The notes under the pieces: model-generated | The model's input: only the letters and a program-made list of their open reading frames with translations | Told to the model about the DNA's origin: nothing | The model's database searches: none | Source of the DNA: Boseongicola sp. SB0665_bin_10 | GTDB taxonomy: Bacteria; Pseudomonadota; Alphaproteobacteria; Rhodobacterales; Rhodobacteraceae | Reading direction: 5' to 3' | DNA: 46,403 bases | NCBI GenBank assembly: GCA_009838075.1 | Contig: VXSG01000062.1 | Coordinates: 25,732-72,134, forward strand | Shown: piece by piece, positions 24,654-32,601 of the stretch | How positions within the stretch are numbered: position 1 is the stretch's first letter | Layout: every line of letters begins with the position of its first letter | Program-made: the position numbers and the translations under genes

Positions 24654-25568
24654 ATGTCCGACACCTCCTATCCGCGCGACCTGATCGGTTACGGCCCCAC
24701 CCCTCCACAGGCGGCCTGGCCCGGCGAGGCGCGGGTCTGCCTGTCCATCGCAATCGCCTACGAGGAGGGATCGGAAACCTGCATCCTGCATGGTGACGAC
24801 CGCTCCGAAGCGGCGCTGGCCGAGGTGGCCGGGATAGAGCCCGTGATTGGAGGGCGCGATCCAAATTCCGAGAGCATCTATGAATACGGCAGCCGCGTCG
24901 GCTATTGGCGGTTGCACCGCATTTTGGTGGATCGCGGCCTTGCCGCGACGGTGTATGCGGTGACGATGGCGCTGGAACGCAACCCTGCGGTCGCCGAGGC
25001 GGCGATGACGGCCGGGTTCGAAGTGCTGTCCCATGGCCATCGCTGGATCGACTACTCGCAGGTGCCCGAGGTCGAGGAGCGCGCCCATATCGACCGTGCG
25101 GTGGAGATCATCACCAGGCTCTGCGGCCGGCGTCCGCTTGGCTGGTATACCGGAAGGCCGAGTGCCAACACCCGCCGCTTGGTCATCGAGGAGGGCGGTT
25201 TCCTCTACGATAGTGACAGCTATGCCGACGACCTGCCGTATTGGGATCGCTCGTATGGGCATGCGCATCTGGTGATCCCGCACCAGTTTGACACCAACGA
25301 TTCGAAACTCGTCCACACCAACGGCTTCCCCAATGGCGAGGCCTGGGAACGCTACCTGATCGACACCTTCGACGTACTCTGGCGCGAGGGCGCGGTCGCT
25401 CCCCGGATGATGACGGTGTCGCTGCATCCCAGGATCGCCGGTCGGCCGGGACGGTCGGCGGGGTTGGAGCGGTTCCTCGACCATGTGCTGGCCCATGACC
25501 GGGTCTGGATCCCGCGCCGCGCCGATATCGCGCGGCACTGGATCGCGCGCTTCCCGCCCGGCGGTTAA
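24654..25568 (+). CDS. PuuE-type polysaccharide-deacetylase-fold amidohydrolase (allantoinase-like)
   Basis: The 304-residue protein starts at an ATG with GGAG 7 bases upstream. It has the NodB/polysaccharide-deacetylase fold in the PuuE variant (AYEEGSE, ILHGDDRSE, SESIYEYGSRVGYWR, SHGHRWIDY, GWYTGRPS, YDSDSYADDLPYW, LHPRIAGRPGR). Characterised PuuE is a cofactor-independent allantoinase; relatives hydrolyse other amides or deacetylate sugars. With the hydantoinase in the same block, cyclic-amide hydrolysis is the more likely job. No other purine-breakdown genes are present, so true allantoin use is unlikely. It is the upstream neighbour of the regulator gene. Confidence 0.85.
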   Translation: MSDTSYPRDLIGYGPTPPQAAWPGEARVCLSIAIAYEEGSETCILHGDDRSEAALAEVAGIEPVIGGRDPNSESIYEYGSRVGYWRLHRILVDRGLAATVYAVTMALERNPAVAEAAMTAGFEVLSHGHRWIDYSQVPEVEERAHIDRAVEIITRLCGRRPLGWYTGRPSANTRRLVIEEGGFLYDSDSYADDLPYWDRSYGHAHLVIPHQFDTNDSKLVHTNGFPNGEAWERYLIDTFDVLWREGAVAPRMMTVSLHPRIAGRPGRSAGLERFLDHVLAHDRVWIPRRADIARHWIARFPPGG

Positions 25569-25623
25569 CACTCCAAAGCCGCTTGACAGATCTGCCCTCC
25601 TCGTGCCGGAGTGACCTAACCGT

Positions 25624-25635
25624 TGGAGCATTCGG
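25624..25635 (+). promoter_or_regulatory. Weak match to the shared motif upstream of the regulator
   Basis: TGGAGCATTCGG matches the shared element at 10 of 12 positions and lies in the gap before the small frame at 25648 and the regulator gene (start 25805). It could mediate autoregulation. Confidence 0.22.
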
Positions 25636-25647
25636 GGACAACCGGAG

Positions 25648-25803
25648 GTGCCGGAACAGGACGCTGACATCGAACGATTGCGCGCCGGTCTGTCGGCCGG
25701 GGGCGCGGGGCTGCGCGTGCTGATCGATGCCGGCGATCCCGGGCCGGCCGAAAGCGTGCTGTCCGCGGCGCTGAACCGGGTCGATCCGGCGCGAGGTTAC
25801 TGA
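25648..25803 (+). CDS. Possible small protein (51 aa) upstream of the regulator
   Basis: A GTG-initiated frame of 51 codons ends with a TGA one base before the regulator's ATG. The product is acidic and Ala/Gly/Leu-rich (DADIERLRAGLSAGG, AESVLSAALNRVDPARGY). It resembles no family I know. Its tight spacing to the next gene is suggestive, but GGAG lies too close to the GTG to be a good ribosome-binding site. It may instead be a gene remnant or untranslated leader. Confidence 0.3.
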   Translation: MPEQDADIERLRAGLSAGGAGLRVLIDAGDPGPAESVLSAALNRVDPARGY

Positions 25804-25804
25804 C

Positions 25805-26875
25805 ATGGCGAAGCCGGACACAGCCACCCGCCGTGATGGCAACGCCTCCAGCGACACGCCGGATGCACTCATCTCCGTTGCTTTGTTCGTGGAGCATGAA
25901 TTCCCGCTGGCGCCGATGTCGATGGTCCTGGAGACCTTGCGCTTGGTGAACTGGGTTGAGGACCAGCGCGTGTTCCATCACTGGATCGTGTCGGCCGACG
26001 GACAGCCGCGTGCCTCTTCCTCGGAACAACCGGCCAATGTCGAACATTCGGTCCGGACCTGCCCGCCAGCCGACATCGTGCTGGTCTGCACCGGGCTGAA
26101 TTCCGACCAAATCAGCGACTCCGCAGTGCTGAACTGGGTACGCAACTGCCATCGCCGCGGCGGGCAGGTCGGTGCGATCTCAGGCGGAGCCTTCGTGCTG
26201 GCGCGTGCCGGGCTCCTGCATGGACGCCACGCCTCGGTGCATTGGGAGAGCAGCCGCTCCCTGGCCGAGGCCTTTGCCGATGTCACCGTTTCTGACAACA
26301 TCTTCGTCATAGACGGCCGCATCATCACCTGCGCTGGCGGCATCTCGACACTGGACATGATGGTGCACCTGATCGAGACCTTCCGCGGCCGCGCCGTCGC
26401 CCGTCAGGTGGCCGATGCGCTGATCTACCAGTCGATCCGCCACGGCGGCGCACCGGCCCGGATTGACTTGCGCCATCGGACAGGAGCCTCGAACGGCGTC
26501 CTGTTGCAGGCGATCGAATTGATGGAGCGCAATCTCGAAGAACCGGTGAAACTGTCCGAGATCTCAGCCCGGCTCGGCACCTCCATGCGCCATCTGGAAC
26601 GCCTGTTCGCGCGCAATTTCAACGTCTCGCCGTCAAAATACTACATGCGCCCGCGCCTGAAGGAGGCCAAGGGCCTGTTGTCGCAATCCGACATCCCGGT
26701 GGTCGAGGTGGCGCTGCGGTGCGGGTTCCGCAACACCTCGCATTTCGCCCGTCGCTTTCGCGAGCTCTACGACGCACCGCCGTCCGAAGCGCGCCGGGCA
26801 GCGCGGGCCATGTCGCATTCGGGCGGTTGCCACGCGGATCGGGGCGGTCAGGCGCGCCAGCGTCGTCTAGGGTGA
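25805..26875 (+). CDS. GlxA-family transcriptional regulator (DJ-1/PfpI-like sensor + AraC HTH)
   Basis: The 356-residue protein has a class-I-amidotransferase-like (DJ-1/PfpI) ligand-sensing domain at about residues 23-200 and a C-terminal AraC double helix-turn-helix at about 235-335 (LSEISARLGTSMRHLERLFARNF; VVEVALRCGFRNTSHFARRFRELY). The nucleophile-elbow position has Ser (GAISGGAFVLARAGLL) instead of Cys, consistent with binding rather than catalysis. Relatives include GbdR and CdhR, which sense glycine betaine metabolites and carnitine. It is the only regulator gene in the 10.6-28.7 kb block and the obvious candidate to control it. The SDR at 26900 follows after 24 bp. Confidence 0.92.
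   Translation: MAKPDTATRRDGNASSDTPDALISVALFVEHEFPLAPMSMVLETLRLVNWVEDQRVFHHWIVSADGQPRASSSEQPANVEHSVRTCPPADIVLVCTGLNSDQISDSAVLNWVRNCHRRGGQVGAISGGAFVLARAGLLHGRHASVHWESSRSLAEAFADVTVSDNIFVIDGRIITCAGGISTLDMMVHLIETFRGRAVARQVADALIYQSIRHGGAPARIDLRHRTGASNGVLLQAIELMERNLEEPVKLSEISARLGTSMRHLERLFARNFNVSPSKYYMRPRLKEAKGLLSQSDIPVVEVALRCGFRNTSHFARRFRELYDAPPSEARRAARAMSHSGGCHADRGGQARQRRLG
26811..26822 (+). promoter_or_regulatory. Putative regulator site, TGTCGCATTCGG
   Basis: It lies inside the last codons of the regulator gene, 77 bp before the SDR start at 26900. It is identical to the element at 24581-24592, and both copies are followed by a GCGG. It may drive an internal promoter for the SDR-epimerase pair. 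Confidence 0.35.
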
Positions 26876-26899
26876 GCAGGCAGGAAGGAAGGAGGCCGA

Positions 26900-27676
26900 A
26901 TGGCACAGCGTCTGAGCGGCAAGACCGCGATCGTCACCGGCGCGGCATCGGGCATCGGTCGCGCAATCGCGATTCTCTTCGCTGAGGAGGGCGCGAAGGT
27001 CTGCGTCGCCGATATCCTCACCGATCCCAAGGAGGGTGGCACCCCGACCGAGGAGGAGATCACCGCCCGCGGCGGCACTGCCGTGCGCGTGCAATGCGAC
27101 ATCTCAAACTGGGCCGATATCGACGGGATGTTCGGGCGCGTGGTGGAGGAATGGGGTCGGCTGGACATCCTCGTCAACAACGCCGCGCACTGGACCACCA
27201 CGCCCTTGACCGAAACCACGCCCGAGCAATGGCGCGAGGTGATGGCGGTCAATGCCGACGGCTATTTCATGTGCTCCAAGCGCGCGGTCGAGCAGATGCT
27301 AACCCAGAACGTCGTGGCCGAGGCGCGGGGGCGCATTGTCAACATCACCTCGCAGCACGGCATGATCGGCGCCCCGAATGATATCGCCTACGGGACCGGC
27401 AAGGCGGCCTCGGTCTATTTGACCCGCCAGATCGCAACCGATTACGGCCGCCATCACATCATCTGCAACGCGGTGGCGCCGGGCCGGATCGTCACTGGCA
27501 AGCCGGGGGTCAGCATGGACCCCAAGGGGCTGGAGGCCGCCCGCGCGCGCACGCCCTATCCACGCTTGGGCGAGGCCATGGACGTGGCCTATGCCACGCT
27601 GTTCCTGGCTTCGGACGAATGTCGCTTCATCTCCGGCGTCAACCTGATGTGCGACGGCGGCTGGTCGGCTAGCTGA
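26900..27676 (+). CDS. Short-chain dehydrogenase/reductase (SDR)
   Basis: A 258-residue classical SDR with a strong GGAGG site before its ATG. It has the TGAASGIG cofactor motif, Asp after beta-2 (VADIL, NAD-type), NNAAH, and the catalytic Ser (NITSQHG), Tyr and Lys (YGTGK). The C-terminus MCDGGWSAS is family-typical. It lies 24 bp after the regulator gene and 10 bp before the epimerase-family gene, so the three are likely co-transcribed. Its substrate is probably an alcohol or ketone intermediate of the same pathway; identity unknown. Confidence 0.93.
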   Translation: MAQRLSGKTAIVTGAASGIGRAIAILFAEEGAKVCVADILTDPKEGGTPTEEEITARGGTAVRVQCDISNWADIDGMFGRVVEEWGRLDILVNNAAHWTTTPLTETTPEQWREVMAVNADGYFMCSKRAVEQMLTQNVVAEARGRIVNITSQHGMIGAPNDIAYGTGKAASVYLTRQIATDYGRHHIICNAVAPGRIVTGKPGVSMDPKGLEAARARTPYPRLGEAMDVAYATLFLASDECRFISGVNLMCDGGWSAS

Positions 27677-27686
27677 AGGGAACGAG

Positions 27687-28718
27687 ATGACCCTCCTGAT
27701 CACCGGCGGCGGCGGTTTCGTGATGTCAAACTTGGCGCTGATGTGGCTGAAACGCCACAGCGAGGAGCATGTCGTTGTGCTCGATGCCGGGCCGAAGGAT
27801 GCTGCGCTCGACCGGTTCTGGACACCGGTGGCGGACCGGCTGACCTATATCCGCGGCAACATCCTCGATGCGGAACTGCTCGCCCGCATCGGTGCCGAGC
27901 ACGCGCCTGACCGCATCCTGCATGCCGCTACGGTTACCCTGTTCGCCCCGGAAACGCCGGAGGGTGCGGCAATTACCAACCCCGAGACCGACGTCCCCGA
28001 CAAGGTGCTGGAGGTCAACATCATGGGCACTGTGCGGGTGCTGGAACTGGCGCGCACCTTGCGGGACCTTAAGGCCTTCGTCAATCTCAGCTCCGGTGGG
28101 GTCTACAACGATTACGGGCCCGAACCGCCTAGCCCGATGCCTGAGGACGGTTGGGTCGATCCACCGGAATTCTACGGTATCTCGAAATACTCCAGCGAGA
28201 TGATCGCCTGTCACTATGGCAAGAGTTTCGGCTTCGATGTCTGTTCCTGTCGGCTCTCCGGCGTCTATGGGCCAATGGATCGCTGGCGGCCCTCGCGCGC
28301 CTATGACTGCCCGCCCAAGGTCGCGCTGCATCGGGCGCTGGCGGGCGAAGTGATCCGCATCAATGACACCGAAGGCGTTGGCGACCATATCCACGCACAG
28401 GACGTGGCCCGGGCGATGATGGCGCTACTGGAGAAAGATGGCGGCTTCGCTCACCCGGTCTACAACGTCGCCCAGGGCGAGGCGGTGACGCTCGGCCAGT
28501 TGCTGGAGTTGTGCCGAGAGATCGAACCGGGCCTTAAATGGGAAATCGCGCCGCCCTCCGAGTGTGATATCATCGTTGACCCGCGCTTCAAAGGCGGGCG
28601 GTGGGGAGCCTACGACATTTCGCGGCTGCGAGGTGAGACCGGTTGGGAGCCGATTCCGCTGCGCCAGGCCCTGCGCCATTACGCCGACTTCATTCATTCT
28701 TTCGGTGCCACGCCATGA
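27687..28718 (+). CDS. NAD-dependent epimerase/dehydratase-family protein
   Basis: The 343-residue protein has the extended-SDR fold. The N-terminal motif is TGGGGFVMS, where the third glycine of the usual GGxGFIG is Met. The catalytic pair YGISK is present, with Ser upstream (NLSSGGVYNDYG), and later GVYGPMDRWRPSRAYD. The ATG follows AAGGGA by 7 bases. Such proteins act on sugar nucleotides or on small hydroxy acids (as in uronate/lactone dehydrogenases). No sugar-nucleotide genes surround it, so a small-molecule oxidoreductase role is more likely. It is the last gene of the accessory block and converges with the aminotransferase gene. Confidence 0.88.
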   Translation: MTLLITGGGGFVMSNLALMWLKRHSEEHVVVLDAGPKDAALDRFWTPVADRLTYIRGNILDAELLARIGAEHAPDRILHAATVTLFAPETPEGAAITNPETDVPDKVLEVNIMGTVRVLELARTLRDLKAFVNLSSGGVYNDYGPEPPSPMPEDGWVDPPEFYGISKYSSEMIACHYGKSFGFDVCSCRLSGVYGPMDRWRPSRAYDCPPKVALHRALAGEVIRINDTEGVGDHIHAQDVARAMMALLEKDGGFAHPVYNVAQGEAVTLGQLLELCREIEPGLKWEIAPPSECDIIVDPRFKGGRWGAYDISRLRGETGWEPIPLRQALRHYADFIHSFGATP

Positions 28719-28871
28719 TGTCGAACAACTGCTGATCCCGTCCGCGATCTTGAACCAAAATGCCACGCGCAATTGAGAACCGCGAAGCTGGAACCTCGCA
28801 GCTGAGCCCGGCCAAGATCTTGATTCGCGTTCATGTGCGCCGAGGCCCAGCGACAGCGCGACCGGACAGGA

Positions 28872-29978
28872 TCAGCGCCTGGCAGTTGCGAGGGCCTCAG
28901 GCAGGGCCTGTGCAAGTAGATCCAGGTCGGCCGGACGCCCTGCAGTAATCCGAATGCATCGATTGCCGGGCGCGACGCCCGGCATCCGAACGAAGACGTC
29001 CCGCGCTTCGAGCTCTTCCAGGACTCGACGCGCGAAAGCGCCATCCCCGCCGCAATCAACGGCAACGAAATTCGCGGCCGACTGGATCGGGCTCAGCCCG
29101 CAATCCCTGGCGGTCGCCGCGATTCGCTCACGCGCCATGGCGACTTCGCTCCTGACCTGACCAAGCCAGCCCTTGTCCGAAAGGGCAATCTGCGCAGCGA
29201 ACTGGCTGATTCGGTTCATGCCGAAGTGATTGCGTATCTTTTCGAAGCTCTGGATCACGCTCCGTTCGCCAAAGGCATAGCCCACCCGCATTCCCGCCAT
29301 GCCATAAGCCTTGGAAAATGTCCGCATGCGAATCACGCGGGGGTCGGCAATCGGCACCTTCGGCACGATGCTTTCCGGCGCAAACTCCAAATACGCCTCG
29401 TCAAGGATCAGGACGCAATTCTCGGGAAGGTTCGCGACCATGGCTTCGATCCGGGCCGGATCCTGCCAGGTTCCCATAGGATTGTCGGGATTCGCCAAGT
29501 ATATCATTTTCGCCCCGGATTCCCGCGCGGCTTCAAGGAGGGCAGCGACGTCTTCCCTGTCGTCCCGGTACGGCACCTTCACGAGGTCGCCGCCAAATCC
29601 CACGACATGGTAATTGAATGTCGGATAGGCTCCCTCGGAGGTCACGACCCGGTCGCCTTCCTCGACGAAAAGCCTCACGGCATAGCCAAGAAGCCCGTCG
29701 ACCCCCTCGCCCACGACGACTTCGTCTCGGGCGATCCCCAGATGATCGGCGAGAGCCTCGCGCAACTCGAAGCTCTCGGGATCTCCGTACATCCAGGCAT
29801 CGCTCGCCTGGTCCTGAATTGCCTTGACGGCCTTCGGGGACGGTCCGAACACGTTTTCGTTCGCACCGATCCGTGCGCGGAAGCGGTGGCCAAGGCGACG
29901 CTCGATGGCCTCGGGGCCGACAAACGGCACCGTCGCCGGAAGACTGTCGGCAAGCGGCGTTTCCTGCGGTCGTTTCAT
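28872..29978 (-). CDS. Class I/II PLP aminotransferase, histidinol-phosphate type
   Basis: The 368-residue protein starts at ATG 29978; a longer open frame to 30191 crosses the divergent dehydrogenase gene and is not used. PLP features are visible: NENVFGPSPKA, NPDNPMGTW, the DEAYLEF aspartate/tyrosine segment, the Schiff-base Lys in RTFSKAYGMAGMRVGYA, and an Arg near FVRMPG. It resembles HisC-like enzymes used for aromatic or amino-acid transamination. No histidine or aromatic biosynthesis genes are near, so the physiological substrate is open. The ribosome-binding site is weak. The 121-bp gap to the next gene must hold both divergent promoters. Confidence 0.88.
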   Translation of the reverse strand: MKRPQETPLADSLPATVPFVGPEAIERRLGHRFRARIGANENVFGPSPKAVKAIQDQASDAWMYGDPESFELREALADHLGIARDEVVVGEGVDGLLGYAVRLFVEEGDRVVTSEGAYPTFNYHVVGFGGDLVKVPYRDDREDVAALLEAARESGAKMIYLANPDNPMGTWQDPARIEAMVANLPENCVLILDEAYLEFAPESIVPKVPIADPRVIRMRTFSKAYGMAGMRVGYAFGERSVIQSFEKIRNHFGMNRISQFAAQIALSDKGWLGQVRSEVAMARERIAATARDCGLSPIQSAANFVAVDCGGDGAFARRVLEELEARDVFVRMPGVAPGNRCIRITAGRPADLDLLAQALPEALATARR

Positions 29979-30099
29979 CGCACCGAATTCAGCATGCCGC
30001 ACATTTTCTGGCAAGCCCTGCAAAAGCGCCCTCTTGATGCCGCAAATGAACGATCCCTTCCTGAAGGCGCGGGGCATGAATTTCGCAAGGAGAACTCTC

Positions 30100-31056
30100 A
30101 TGAAAATTGGATTCATCGGGCTTGGCAATGTCGGCGGCAAGCTTGCCTGCAGCCTGCTGCGGAACGGCCTCGACCTGACCGTCCGCGACATTGATCACGA
30201 ATTGGCCGAGCCGTTTCTTGCGGACGGCGCAAGGTGGGCCGGGAGCCCCGCAGAAATGGCTGCCGCCTGCGACTACGTGATCACCTGCCTGCCCTCACCG
30301 TCCACCTGCTCGACCGTCATGGAGGGTGAGGACGGCATTCTCGCCGCAATTCGCCCTGGATCGATTTGGGCGGAAATGTCGACCACGGATGCAGAAGAAG
30401 TCCGGCGCATGGCGCGCCTCGTCGAAGAGAAAGGTGCGCACGCGATCGATTGTCCGGTGTCCGGCGGCTGCCATCGCGCGGCGACCGGCAACATTTCAAT
30501 CTTTGCAGGATGCGACCGGCCGACCTTCGAGAGGGCCCTTCCTGTACTCACGACACTCGGACGGCGGGTGCTGCACACCGGCGGGGTCGGGTCGGCGTCG
30601 ATCCTCAAGGTCATGACCAATTATCTTGCAACCGCCAATCTCGTCAGCCTTGCCGAGGCGCTTACGACAATGAAGGCGGCCGGCATGGATCTTGCCACCA
30701 CCTACAAGGCAATTCGGATCTCGTCCGGCAATTCCTTCGTTCACGAAACCGAAAGCCAGGTCATTCTCAATGGATCGCGAGACATCAACTTCACGATGGA
30801 TCTCGTGCTGAAGGACATCGGGCTCTTCGACCAGATCGCCGCCGACAAGGGCGTTCCGCTCGCGCTTTCTCCGCTGCTCGTCGACATGTTCCGGGATGCG
30901 GTCGCATCCTACGGCCCGCGTGAACGTTCACCCAACATCATCAGGCGCTACGAGGAGCCGACCGGCCTCGACGTCCGTGCACCGGGCTTCCCCTCGGAAA
31001 TCGTCGATCACGAACCGGAGGAGCCGGGCCACGAGGTCACGGCCGGTCGCGGCTGA
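30100..31056 (+). CDS. Beta-hydroxyacid dehydrogenase (3-hydroxyisobutyrate dehydrogenase family)
   Basis: The 318-residue protein starts at an ATG with AAGGAG 7 bases upstream. It has the Rossmann motif GLGNVGG, the substrate loop CPVSGGCHRAATGNISIFAG and the catalytic Lys in SASILKVMTNYL, all characteristic of the family. These NAD(P)-dependent enzymes oxidise 3-hydroxy acids such as 3-hydroxyisobutyrate, tartronate semialdehyde or L-threonate. The tail after about residue 280 is charged and longer than usual (PNIIRRYEEP to VTAGRG). It is divergent from the aminotransferase, a pairing that suggests a short catabolic route converting a beta-hydroxy or amino acid. Exact substrate unknown. Confidence 0.9.
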   Translation: MKIGFIGLGNVGGKLACSLLRNGLDLTVRDIDHELAEPFLADGARWAGSPAEMAAACDYVITCLPSPSTCSTVMEGEDGILAAIRPGSIWAEMSTTDAEEVRRMARLVEEKGAHAIDCPVSGGCHRAATGNISIFAGCDRPTFERALPVLTTLGRRVLHTGGVGSASILKVMTNYLATANLVSLAEALTTMKAAGMDLATTYKAIRISSGNSFVHETESQVILNGSRDINFTMDLVLKDIGLFDQIAADKGVPLALSPLLVDMFRDAVASYGPRERSPNIIRRYEEPTGLDVRAPGFPSEIVDHEPEEPGHEVTAGRG

Positions 31057-31107
31057 TTCATCACGCGAGACGCACGTCGCCCGCCGCGCGCACGGACCGG
31101 ACGGCCC

Positions 31108-32589
31108 CTACTCTATCTTCGGCAGCAGGCTGTTCACGCTGTCCTTGGCATCGCCATAGAACATGCGCGTGTTTTCCTTGTAGAACAGCGGGTTCTCAAT
31201 GCCAGCGTATCCGGTGCCCTGCCCTCGCTTGGAAACGAAGACCTGCCTTGACTTCCAGACCTCAAGCACCGGCATGCCGGCTATCGGCGAGTTCGGATCG
31301 TCCTGCGCCGCCGGGTTGACGATGTCGTTCGAGCCGATGACGATGGACACATCGGTGTCCGGGAAGTCCTCGTTGATTTCGTCCATTTCGAGCACGATGT
31401 CATAGGGCACCTTGGCTTCGGCCAGCAGCACGTTCATGTGGCCCGGCAGCCGCCCGGCGACCGGGTGTATGGCAAAGCGCACGTCCTTTCCTTGCGCCCT
31501 GAGCTTCCGCGTCAGTTCGCTGACCGATGCCTGCGCCTGCGCCACCGCCATTCCGTAGCCCGGAACGATGATGATCGATTCGGCCTCGCCCAAGGCCGTC
31601 GCGACCCCGTCGGCATCAATGGCTATCTGCTCGCCCGCGATTTTCGTCGCCGGGCCGCCATCCCCGCCGAAGCCGCCAAGAATCACGCTCACGAAATGCC
31701 GGTTCATGGCTCGGCACATGATGTAGGAAAGGATCGCGCCGGAAGAACCCACGAGGGCGCCCGTGACGATCAGCAGGTCGTTGCCCAAGGTGAATCCGAT
31801 CGCCGCCGCCGCCCAGCCTGAATAGCTGTTCAGCATCGAGACGACGACCGGCATGTCGGCACCGCCGATCCCCATGATCAGGTGCCACCCTATGAATCCC
31901 GCCACAAGCGATACCACGACCATCGTCCAGATCCCTGCCCCGTCAAGATAGAGAAACCCGAGGACGAAGCATGCGACGGTGGCGATCGCGTTCAGCCAGT
32001 GTCCGGAAATGACCGGCAAGGCCATTTTCTCGGATGGAAGCATGAGCTTCTTCGGCTTGCCGCTGACCTTGCCGGCGAGCTTCCCGAACGCGACGACGGA
32101 TCCGGTAAACGTGATTGCCCCGATCACGATGCCAAGGAAGACCTCGACCTTGAGGATCGCGATCTCGGTCGTGTCTTTCTTCCAGAGCCTTTCGCCGAAG
32201 GCGGTGAGACCGGCTTCCTCAAGCGCCATGCCCGCCTCACGCAACTCGGTGACCGCGTTCAGCATGATGTCGGCGTTCAGCCCGATGAACACCGCCGCCA
32301 GTCCGACAAAGGAGTGAAGCGCCGCCACCAGCTGCGGCATTTCCGTCATCTTGACCCGCGCCGCCACGTACTGGCCCACGAAGGCGCCCGCCGCTACGGC
32401 GACGACGATCAGCGCAAGGTTCTGGATTCCCGGTGACAGCACCGTCGCCAGGATCGCGATCGCCATGCCGACGATTCCATACCAGATCGCACGTTTGGCG
32501 CTTTCCTGGTTTGACAGGCCGCCCAGCGACAAAATGAAGAGAACCGACGCCGCGATGTAGGCAGCCGAGACTAGTCCGTTCGACAACAT
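31108..32589 (-). CDS. pntB: NAD(P) transhydrogenase, beta subunit
   Basis: The 493-residue membrane subunit of the proton-translocating transhydrogenase, which couples the proton gradient to hydride transfer from NADH to NADP+. The N-terminal 300 residues are a series of membrane helices (domain II). The C-terminal roughly 180 residues are the NADP(H)-binding domain III, with [10 protein letters not shown], the [18 protein letters not shown] segment and [10 protein letters not shown]. It lies 12 bp downstream of pntA on the same strand. Length and motifs are normal. Confidence 0.96.
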   Translation of the reverse strand: MLSNGLVSAAYIAASVLFILSLGGLSNQESAKRAIWYGIVGMAIAILATVLSPGIQNLALIVVAVAAGAFVGQYVAARVKMTEMPQLVAALHSFVGLAAVFIGLNADIMLNAVTELREAGMALEEAGLTAFGERLWKKDTTEIAILKVEVFLGIVIGAITFTGSVVAFGKLAGKVSGKPKKLMLPSEKMALPVISGHWLNAIATVACFVLGFLYLDGAGIWTMVVVSLVAGFIGWHLIMGIGGADMPVVVSMLNSYSGWAAAAIGFTLGNDLLIVTGALVGSSGAILSYIMCRAMNRHFVSVILGGFGGDGGPATKIAGEQIAIDADGVATALGEAESIIIVPGYGMAVAQAQASVSELTRKLRAQGKDVRFAIHPVAGRLPGHMNVLLAEAKVPYDIVLEMDEINEDFPDTDVSIVIGSNDIVNPAAQDDPNSPIAGMPVLEVWKSRQVFVSKRGQGTGYAGIENPLFYKENTRMFYGDAKDSVNSLLPKIE

Positions 32590-32601
32590 CGTCCGGGCCC
32601 C

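Noticed and set aside
25583-25588. TTGACA as a -35 box for the regulator gene
   Set aside because: No acceptable -10 hexamer at 16-18 bases; a single hexamer is not evidence.
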